Source: Microbacter margulisiae
GTDB lineage: Bacteria; Bacteroidota; Bacteroidia; Bacteroidales; Paludibacteraceae
Direction of reading: 5' to 3'
Length of the DNA: 64,000 nucleotides
Assembly: GCF_014192515.1 (NCBI RefSeq)
Contig: NZ_JACHYB010000001.1
Coordinates: 1,302,001-1,366,000, forward strand
Shown here: one piece after another, positions 56,660-64,000 of the stretch
Position numbering within the stretch: position 1 is the first letter of the stretch
Layout of the letters: the number at the start of each line of letters is the position of its first letter
The notes under the pieces: generated by a model
Database searches by the model: none
What the model was told of the DNA's origin: nothing
What the model saw: only the letters and a program-made list of their open reading frames with translations
Program-made: the position numbers and the translations under genes

Positions 56660-59212
56660 ATGAAACGACTACACAAAGAATCGTTTAGGCAAAAGTTGCA
56701 ACACATTGTGCTTTTGCCAGGTACCAAATGGGTTTGTTGTTTTTTAATAACATTCCTGTTAGGAGGACAGCTACTGACGGCTGCACCAAGCAATGCAACC
56801 CAAAGTCAATCTCAGCAATCTGAAGGATCAAGAATTTCAGGTAAGGTGACCGATGACCAGGGAGAACCTTTAATTGGGGTTACTATCGCCTGTAAAGGAA
56901 CTTCCCGGGGAACTATTACTGATGTTAATGGAAAATACAGTTTAGAAGTTCGTCCTTCAGACGTATTAGTGGTATCATATGTCGGATATAAAAGACAAAT
57001 AATACCTTACACAGGACAGTTAGAGTTAAACATTAAGATGCTTCCGGACATAAAATCATTAAATGAAGTAGTGGTAGTTGGTTATGGTACTCAAAAAGCC
57101 AAAAACATTACAGGTTCTATTGCTACGGTTAACATGCAAAAAGCAACAGAGCTACCTGTTGGCAATCTTACAGAAGCATTAAGCGGACAAATTGCTGGTC
57201 TATCAGTAAATGATGGAAGTTCTCGCCCAGGCGATAACACATCGACCATGCAAATTCGCCAAGTCTTTAATTTTTCAAAAAACCAAGGCACGCCTCTTCC
57301 CTTAGTTGTTATTGATGGGGTAATTCAAATTGATCCAACAAGTGGATTACCCACATTAGATCAGTTTAATATGCTTGATCCTTCTGAAATTCAAAGTATT
57401 TCAATATTGCGCGATGCAAGTGCTGCTATTTATGGTGCACGTGGGACACAAGGGGTTATTATTGTCACAACAAAGCATGGCCAAATAGGTGCTCCTAAAA
57501 TTTCTTACTCGGCAAAATTCGAAATAGATAATGCTGTAAGTTTTGAAAAAACATTGAATGCGTATCAATACGGAGTCTTTGCCAATAGTTTCTTGCAAGC
57601 AAGCGGGGTAACTAATCCAACCAATCTTTATTCAACAGATGAGTTGAATCAAATGAAAACATTGAATTATAACTGGCTCAAGGAAGCTTGGAAACCTGCC
57701 GGGCTTATGCAACATTCGATCAATGTAAGCGGTGGTAGCCAAAAAGCAACTTATTTTGTAGGAGCATCTTATTATACACAAGGAGCTAATCTGGAAAACC
57801 AAAATTATAACAGATATACTTTCAGAGCAGGGACAGATGCTGAAATCGCTTCTAATTTACATTTGAACGGATCTGTATCCGCCAATAGCGGCAAACAAAC
57901 TCAATCATTCACGAAGGTCGTTAGCGCAATAAATGATGGTAGTTATGGGTCTTACGCAGGAGGGGAACAAGCTGACTATGGTTATTTGCTTCACATGCCA
58001 CAATATATTCCCTGGTCTTATAATGTGAATGGGACAACCCAATATGTGTCTCCCGCCCTGAGCCCTGCCAAAGTATCAGGCAATGCAACATCAGCAAATG
58101 CAATTGCAGACTGGAACTATTTTGCCATATTAAATAGCGGATCAGCTCAAACAAACACATCCAATAGCTACACAGCTAATTTCACATTACGTTACGATAT
58201 TCCTTATGTAAAAGGATTATCAGTATCAGGACAATATGCCCGCACTTATGAAACCGATAATAACGAACAAGACGCCATGCCGTTTACGTTAGCATTGGCT
58301 ACAAACACCAATACACTGGATAATCACTTATACACATCCAGCACAACCTGGAAAGTAGCTCAAAACAATAAAAATTCACGCGTCGTTTATAGCAACCAAT
58401 TGAGCGAAAACGAACAAATGAACTTCTTTATCAACTATGCAGGTTCGTTTGGGAAAAACAACATTTCCGCCATGGCAGCGGCTGAACGTTCAACCCAAAG
58501 TGTCCAAAACAACTACTACGAATATGATAATCCTTTAGCAGGTGCCTATAATGGAGCCAGCTCTTCTGCAGGCACACTGGATGTTTCTAATAGTTATACA
58601 ACAAAAACTTCCTTAGGAACGCTCTCTTATTTTGGACGTGTCAACTATAACTATGCAGATAAGTATTTAGCTCAATTTATTTTACGTGCCGATGCTTCCA
58701 CAAAATTTGCCCCGGCAAACTATTGGGGGCTCTTCCCGACACTTTCGTTAGGATGGATTGCATCGGAAGAACCCTGGTTCAGAAAAGAATTCGGATGGGT
58801 GGATTACTTCAAGGTACGTGCATCGGTTGGAGAAACCGGGAAAGATAACATTACAGCATACGAGTGGGAACAGTTGTACACTTATAATGCAAATAAAGGG
58901 TTAGGCTTTGGGTCAAACGGGGGTTCGCTAGTAAGCGGCTTAACAACCAATGTAACCCCTACACCAAACTTACGTTGGGACTCAACCGTAAAATATGATT
59001 TAGGATTTGATGGGAACGTATTAAACAACAGATTATCATTTTCTTTAGACGGATATTTTGATCGTAACACCAATCTGTTAACCCAAATGGCAAGCGCAGC
59101 AAATGTTCCTATTACAGCCGGTGGTGCTTATGCAGAACAAAACTATGCTAATCTTAATGACTGGGGAGCAGAAATATCAATCAACTGGAAAGATAAAATC
59201 GGTAAAGTAAAT
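56660..59212 (+). pseudogene. Third SusC-like transporter, N-terminal part, split by IS copy 3
   Basis: The first 851 codons of a SusC protein: a long N-terminal signal region (about 1-42, CCFLITFLLGGQLLTAAP), a carboxypeptidase-like beta-sandwich (about 57-135, GKVTDDQGEPLIGVTIACKG), a TonB box region (NEVVVVGYGTQ), a plug (SILRDASAAIYGARGTQG) and most of the barrel. The element at 59213 sits after INWKDKIGKVN. Without the IS the frame continues into 60541 for a total of 1138 residues. As it stands the product adds one histidine from the IS and stops, so the barrel cannot close and import through this pair should fail. The rest of the sequence is intact, so the loss looks recent. Confidence 0.95.
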
Positions 59213-60531
59213 CACTAGTGTCCACTAAAAAAACGGCACTGTATAAATATTAAAAAGCAAATAAACTTGGTTCACTTGAACCGCATCGTTCATTGAAATT
59301 GTTGAAGTTAGATTTGTTGAGCAAATCATTTATGTTGGCTTTGTCCGTTAGTGACATGCTGAGAATCTGAAGCATTTCGTAGATGGAGCATTCCATCTTC
59401 AAGTCATGATGCACAATAGCTACCAAGCAGTAGGCGGTAATAGCCGAGTAAATCTGGATCCTGACAGCATTCTCAGTTACGCCCCAAAACTTTTGGATAT
59501 TGAGGTGTTGCTTCATCCACTTGAAAAACAGCTCGATCTGCCATCTGTTCTTGTAAAGCAGCACGACTTGCAAAGCATCAAGACTAAAAGCATTGGTTAG
59601 GAATGTAAACACTCGGTCTTGCTCTTCGTCGTAGAAGACAATTCTTCGTATGGGCTTCGGATAATGCCTTTCGCTCATGTAACCAGTGAATGTCACCACG
59701 GAATCTGAGAGGATGTTTTTCGGCATCCTTCTCTTCCATCTGACTGCCTTGCACTGTAGATTGTTCTTGGCTCTGACCACAAATAATGACCTGATTTCGT
59801 TGATTCTAAACAATCGTTTGAAATCGTTGTACCCGCGGTCAAACACATAAAAAGATCCTGGTTCATAGGGAATCACATCCATCGCGTTTACGTCATTTAC
59901 CGCAGCAGGAGTGATATGGAAGAACATTGGGATCTGAGTTTCCAGGTCAAACAGGGTATGGATTTTAACTCCACCTTTTGTCTTTCTGAAACGAGCCCAT
60001 TGATAAATGTTCATACATAAGTCAATGGTCGTTGAATCAAAGGCATAGACTTTACCTCCAAGCTTGAAGATGTTGTCCATACGTTTTGATTGAGCTTTGC
60101 CAACCATGTAATAGGCAAACTCTTCAAAAATGCGATAGTCCCGATTGGTATTTGCCTTGGAAAGATTGCTTAGCTTGACATCACTGCCAAAACCCAGATG
60201 ATATCCTTTACCCCTATGCGCACCGATAGCCATCGCCAAATCTCTCAGACTCCTTCTGTTGCAAAGTTGTCCGAACATGAGAACAAGCAGCTGATTCCAA
60301 CAGGTAAAAGACTTGATATAGCGGTTTCCTTGGTGCTTGTCTACAATGTGCCTGAATTTATCGGCATTAAGAAACTCGACTAATTGGGCGAAAACGAACT
60401 TCTCTTTATGCATATCGTATTGAATATCAATACAAAGATAAATTGAAATCGTCGCACCCTTTAAAGCGCTGTAACTATCTAACTTTCAATATTTTCAAAG
60501 ATCTTTTGCAATTTTTTAGTGGACACCAATG
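59213..60531 (-). mobile_element. IS4-family insertion sequence, copy 3 (inside susC)
   Basis: 1319 bp, same orientation as copy 2 and matching it except for the right terminal bases (CACCAATG instead of CACTAGTG). The 9-bp target duplication AAAGTAAAT lies at 59204-59212 and 60532-60540. Because its duplication differs from that of copy 2, the two copies inserted independently and are not the ends of one composite transposon move. The right end supplies an ATG (60529) in frame with the rest of susC. Confidence 0.96.
59250..60413 (-). CDS. IS4-family transposase
   Basis: 387 residues, identical in protein sequence to the transposase at 54230, with DUF4372-like N terminus, DDE core and YREK signature intact. 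Two identical copies 5 kb apart indicate recent transposition. They also provide direct repeats for deletion of the intervening susC control region and N-terminal part. Confidence 0.95.
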   Translation of the reverse strand: MHKEKFVFAQLVEFLNADKFRHIVDKHQGNRYIKSFTCWNQLLVLMFGQLCNRRSLRDLAMAIGAHRGKGYHLGFGSDVKLSNLSKANTNRDYRIFEEFAYYMVGKAQSKRMDNIFKLGGKVYAFDSTTIDLCMNIYQWARFRKTKGGVKIHTLFDLETQIPMFFHITPAAVNDVNAMDVIPYEPGSFYVFDRGYNDFKRLFRINEIRSLFVVRAKNNLQCKAVRWKRRMPKNILSDSVVTFTGYMSERHYPKPIRRIVFYDEEQDRVFTFLTNAFSLDALQVVLLYKNRWQIELFFKWMKQHLNIQKFWGVTENAVRIQIYSAITAYCLVAIVHHDLKMECSIYEMLQILSMSLTDKANINDLLNKSNFNNFNERCGSSEPSLFAF

Positions 60532-60540
60532 AAAGTAAAT

Positions 60541-61404
60541 TACAACATAGGTGTAATCACAGGTTTCAGTGGAAACAAGGTAACCAAATATCCTGCATCG
60601 GCAGTTACATATCCTTCAACAAACAATGTGATTGTGGGAAGATCAATGATTATGCCAACATGGGGATTCAAAGTATGGAAAGGGAATGCCGGGCATGATG
60701 GAGTGCTTCGTTCACAATCTGATATTGACGCTTATTGGGCATACCTGACCAAACTGGCTTCTGCTGCAGGTGATTCTCCTTCCTATATGGGAATAACCAG
60801 TGAATCAGGTTTATCAACCGGAATGCTGGCTTATCAGGATCTTCATGGAGCAATACAATCAAACGGATCATTTGCAATACCTAACGGAGAAATCAATGCG
60901 AATGAAGACTACGCGAAACTAGCAAGTGGCTATACTTACGGATTTACAACTAACCTTGGCCTTAACTGGAATGGATTTAGTTGGTTTGCCCAAATTGCAA
61001 CCGGATGGGGTGGATATGCTTCTCTTGACTATATTAAACAAAGCACATCTTCAAGTAATATCTTGTGGTCACACGAATCGTATTTGTCAAATATGTACGA
61101 CGCCACCAATAACGTAAACGGGAAATATCCGAATGCTTATTATTCTCAGAATTACTATAATTCTGATTTCTGGCAAGTTCCTGCATTCCGTAGCTATATC
61201 AAGAATATGGGAATCGGATATACTCTGCCTGCTAATTTGCTAAAGAAATTCGCTGTTGAAAGTGCAACGATCAGTTTAGTTGGAAATAACTTATGGGATT
61301 TCTATAACCCATATCCTGACCATTATCGCAACATGTACGATAACTCTAAAGTATCTTATCCTACATTAAGAACATATTCTTTAGGTATCAATCTAACATT
61401 CTAA
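60541..61404 (+). pseudogene. Third SusC-like transporter, C-terminal barrel part
   Basis: The last 287 residues of the transporter started at 56660, in frame across the IS after removal of one target duplication. Barrel strands are visible (YGFTTNLGLNWNGFSWFAQI, FRSYIKNMGIGYTLPANLL) and it ends with SLGINLTF, a normal SusC C terminus. An ATG from the IS end (60529) could start a 291-residue product, but it would have no signal peptide. The susD gene downstream may still be transcribed if the IS is not polar. Confidence 0.93.
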
Positions 61405-61446
61405 AATATAACTCTTAGGATATAAAACAATTTAATTGCATATATC

Positions 61447-63411
61447 ATGAATAATAAAATATTATATTTGTTCTTATCCCTGGCTATGTTACTGGTAACT
61501 AGCTGTAGTGATAAGTTTTTGGAAAACATGAAAAGTTACAATAATTATGATGCTTCCTTATTCACCAATCAAACCGAAACGGGCTGGTTTCTGGATAATA
61601 TCTATTATAACTATTTCAGTGGATATAACTCCCCTATTAAAACAGTAGTCGGACTTTATAGCAATGATCAAACTTATATGACAGAGGAAATTGGAGGGAC
61701 AATCAATAATCTGATTAACCCGACAATGACGCTTAATACTGCTGCATCCTGTTCAACTTACTTCGGGTCAGCACTTACTTCCTCTGTAAACAATAATCCA
61801 TATACACGTATTCGTAACTGTAACTTTCTTATAGATACAATCAATTATATGGGAAGTAACCTCCCTGAAACATTTCGGCAAGAAGTCAGAGGCCAAGCCT
61901 TTTTCTTAAGGGCTCTCCAATATTTTGATCTTGTCCGTACATACGGAGGTGTACCGCTTGTGCTTCATTTAATAAGTCCATCAGCTACAAATACAAGCAT
62001 CCGTTATCCCAGAGCGACTACTTCGGAATGCGTTACTCAAATTGTTAACGATTTAGATTCAGCAGCGAATTTGTTGCCTACATCCTGGTCTTCTTCTACA
62101 GATTATGGGCGTTTTACCAAAGGAGCGGCATTAGCTGAAATAAGCCGCGTGTTATTAACTTATGCCAGCCCTCTGTTTAACACAGACTGGGATAACACAT
62201 CTGATTCCCGTTGGCAGGCTGCACTTGCTGCAGGGCTTGCTGCTGAAAAAGAATGTAGTGCTGATGGCTATGGCTTATATGGTAGTTCAGCAAAAGACTG
62301 GGCAAATATGTTTGTATCGAGTGCGGGTTACAAAAAAGAAGGCATCATTGTATTTCAATGTTCTTCATCCAGTACTCCAAGTGCAGAAATCAATAACCAG
62401 TGGGAAAACTCCATTCGCTTAAAGAGCCAGGGTGGCAGCGGTGGCATAGCTGTTCCAAAAGAAATGATTGATTTATTCCCTATGGCAAATGGAACCCGTC
62501 CTACAGTAGCCGACGGATATAACGATTCTTTGTTCTTCTTAAACCGGGATCCACGTTTCTATCGTACATTTGCTTTTAGTGGTTGTAAATGGGCAAACAA
62601 AGCAAACGCCAATTCGGTGGTATGGGCATATCGCTATGTTAACTCAAAAGGCGCGTATACATATCATGGCAACAACCAGCTAAAGAGTCCGTGTTTTGTC
62701 CGTAAAATGTCTGATCCTTCTGCCGATAGTACTGCATTCAGCTACTCAGGAACTCCTATTATGGAATATCGTTATGCAGAATTGATACTGAACATAGCTG
62801 AATGTTATGCAGCAACGGGAGATCTATCCGATTGTTTAACTTATCTGGAAAGAATTCGTGCACGGGTTGGTATACCTTCAGCAAACAATTATGGTTTAGG
62901 AACATTCACTGATAAGTATCAAGCCATAGCTGCATGTCTGTATGAACGTCAGGTAGAACTGGCATATGAAGGCAAACGGTTCTGGGATATCCAACGGTGG
63001 ATGCTCTTCAATGATGATGCTTCAAGTGGCAATAATACCTGTGCCAAATTGGGATTAACCCCGCTTGATCAAACTACTCGTGTCGGCGATTACTGGCAGG
63101 CTAAAACCGTTAGCAATACTGATCCTGTAGCATCTGCAATAAATACTATTTCCATTGATCCGGATGCTTCGAACTTTACCCAGGAACTAAATTCTTTAGC
63201 AACATTATATAACACCTATTTTGTTCGTGTTGCTGCAAGTCCTGCCATGGATACATATAACAATCAAACCCTGACACAATTTGGCTGGCAACAAAACTAT
63301 TATATCCAGGGATTGCCTACTACGGTTTTGACCAATAACCCATGGCTATTACAAACCAAAGGATGGTATGACGCTTATGGCTCTCAGGGAACATTTGATT
63401 ATCAACAATAA
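61447..63411 (+). CDS. SusD-like glycan-binding lipoprotein (pair 3)
   Basis: A 654-residue surface lipoprotein with lipobox VTSC at about residue 20 (ILYLFLSLAMLLVTSC). RagB/SusD features are the RQEVRGQAFFLRALQYFDLV helix, FTKGAALAEISRVLLTYASP and the C-terminal YERQVELAYEGKRFWDIQRW. It is intact although its SusC partner is split, and starts 42 bp after susC. Expression may be reduced by the IS upstream. A hairpin at 63461 ends the unit. Confidence 0.95.
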   Translation: MNNKILYLFLSLAMLLVTSCSDKFLENMKSYNNYDASLFTNQTETGWFLDNIYYNYFSGYNSPIKTVVGLYSNDQTYMTEEIGGTINNLINPTMTLNTAASCSTYFGSALTSSVNNNPYTRIRNCNFLIDTINYMGSNLPETFRQEVRGQAFFLRALQYFDLVRTYGGVPLVLHLISPSATNTSIRYPRATTSECVTQIVNDLDSAANLLPTSWSSSTDYGRFTKGAALAEISRVLLTYASPLFNTDWDNTSDSRWQAALAAGLAAEKECSADGYGLYGSSAKDWANMFVSSAGYKKEGIIVFQCSSSSTPSAEINNQWENSIRLKSQGGSGGIAVPKEMIDLFPMANGTRPTVADGYNDSLFFLNRDPRFYRTFAFSGCKWANKANANSVVWAYRYVNSKGAYTYHGNNQLKSPCFVRKMSDPSADSTAFSYSGTPIMEYRYAELILNIAECYAATGDLSDCLTYLERIRARVGIPSANNYGLGTFTDKYQAIAACLYERQVELAYEGKRFWDIQRWMLFNDDASSGNNTCAKLGLTPLDQTTRVGDYWQAKTVSNTDPVASAINTISIDPDASNFTQELNSLATLYNTYFVRVAASPAMDTYNNQTLTQFGWQQNYYIQGLPTTVLTNNPWLLQTKGWYDAYGSQGTFDYQQ

Positions 63412-63460
63412 TTAGGGTTAGTAGACTGAATAAAAGATTGTGTAGTTATAACAAAAAAAC

Positions 63461-63487
63461 AAGAGGGTGCCCTTTGGACACCCTCTT
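63461..63487 (+). terminator. Intrinsic terminator after the third susD
   Basis: A perfect 9-bp stem AAGAGGGTG / CACCCTCTT closes a 9-nt loop and ends in CTCTTT, 49 bp after the susD stop. An A7 run precedes it (63452-63458). It separates the susCD pair from the PL1 gene. Confidence 0.8.
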
Positions 63488-63560
63488 TAACCCTGGTATT
63501 AACAATTTAATCAGAATAGATAAACAACCCAGTTCATATCAATAAATTAAATTAGTCAAA

Positions 63561-64000
63561 ATGAGAAAATTTGTTTTTTTAAGTTTAATCGCTCTTGCTT
63601 TTGTATCACTACAAACAGCTAAAGCACAGTACCCACAGGTACCTGACAGCATTCGCATAAAAGATGCAAAAATGATGCAGGCCTGTTACGCACACTCTGA
63701 CTCGGCATGGCAAGTCGCACTTCCTATTGTAAAAGAGCAGGCCATGCATGGTAAACCGTACATACCATGGGCTCATCGTCCATCAGATTTACCTCAGGCC
63801 AGCATTCCTGCATTTCCGGGGGCTATGGGAGGAGGAGAATATTCATTTGGTGGCCGTGGCGGAAAAGTATATACTGTAACCAATCTGAATGACAGCGGAC
63901 CCGGCTCTTTCCGCTGGGCTTGCGAACAAGGAGGCGCACGTATCATCGTATTTAACGTATCCGGGATTATTCATTTACATACACCTGTCATCATCAGAGC
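63561..64000 (+). CDS. PL1 pectate lyase, N-terminal part (runs off the right edge)
   Basis: Cuts polygalacturonate by calcium-dependent beta-elimination. Only the first 146 codons are in the window. A signal peptide (about 1-22, FVFLSLIALAFVSLQTAKA) is followed by a stretch of about 60 residues, then the family opening AFPGAMGGGEYSFGGRGG, VYTVTNLNDSGPGSFRWA and IIVFNVSGIIHL, which begin the beta-helix of Bacteroidetes PL1 enzymes. Catalytic residues lie beyond the edge. It shows that the pectin cluster continues to the right. Confidence 0.9.
   Translation, partial: MRKFVFLSLIALAFVSLQTAKAQYPQVPDSIRIKDAKMMQACYAHSDSAWQVALPIVKEQAMHGKPYIPWAHRPSDLPQASIPAFPGAMGGGEYSFGGRGGKVYTVTNLNDSGPGSFRWACEQGGARIIVFNVSGIIHLHTPVIIR

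Noticed and set aside
54193..60531. Composite transposon carrying the susC 5' region
   Set aside because: Each IS has its own distinct 9-bp duplication at both sides, which shows two separate single insertions.
1..64000. tRNA, rRNA, phage, defence or toxin-antitoxin genes
   Set aside because: I looked for cloverleaf-like motifs, integrases other than IS transposases, and nuclease or antitoxin motifs, and saw none. The window is explained by a pectin utilisation cluster plus insertion sequences.

Overview
This window is a carbohydrate-degrading region of a Bacteroidota (most likely Bacteroidales) chromosome. The evidence is three SusC/SusD pairs, SusD lipoproteins, a type IX secretion (Por) C-terminal sorting domain, Bacteroidetes-type promoter matches (TTTG then TAnnTTTG), AT-rich intergenic DNA and no Shine-Dalgarno signals. 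The species cannot be named from the sequence. Every metabolic gene lies on the + strand. Only the IS4-type transposases lie on the - strand. No regulator gene (HTCS, sigma/anti-sigma, AraC or LacI) is present, so control genes must lie outside the window.

The enzyme set points to pectin, mainly rhamnogalacturonan I (RG-I) with galactan, arabinan or arabinogalactan side chains. Backbone enzymes are a PL9 lyase, four GH28 proteins plus a CE12-GH28 fusion, a GH105 unsaturated uronyl hydrolase, a GH106 rhamnosidase and, at the right edge, the start of a PL1 pectate lyase. Side-chain enzymes are GH2 (two complete and one partial), GH35, GH43 and GH51. A GH115 glucuronidase suggests glucuronic-acid-decorated side chains. 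Acetyl groups are handled by two CE12 modules and a sialate-O-acetylesterase-type protein. Three proteins of uncertain activity (a 712-aa probable alpha/alpha-barrel glycosidase, a 1229-aa DUF4450-like protein and a free-standing homologue of its N-terminal domain) are the best candidates for unknown steps.

Layout: 1-4237 holds the end of a GH2 gene and a GH106-like gene split by an IS. 4401-20049 is a run of glycosidases and esterases (GH51, GH2, CE12-GH28, esterase, GH115, GH28, alpha/alpha enzyme). 20459-30176 holds two consecutive susC/susD pairs, followed by a strong hairpin with a T tract. 30410-41158 is a tight operon (PL9, GH2, CE12, GH28, DUF4450 N-domain, GH106). 41191-42983 is a 7-nt-period repeat tract split by an IS3 element. 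43016-53829 holds the DUF4450-like protein, GH28, GH105, GH43 and GH35. 54193-63411 holds two near-identical IS4-type elements, one of them inside the third susC, and the third susD. 63561-64000 starts the PL1 gene.

Expected pathway: SusC/D pairs bind and import oligosaccharides at the outer membrane. The T9SS-tagged PL9 (and perhaps PL1) makes the first cuts outside. GH28, GH105 and GH106 dismantle the backbone in the periplasm, while GH2, GH35, GH43, GH51, GH115 and the esterases clear side chains. Insertion sequences have broken a GH106-like gene and the third susC. Both breaks carry exact 9-bp target duplications, and both reading frames can be reconstructed. Recurrent non-coding signals include a 45-bp leader present twice almost identically, an ATGTAA-N5-TTACAT palindrome at two promoter regions, several hairpins, and 7- and 8-nt-period intergenic tracts.
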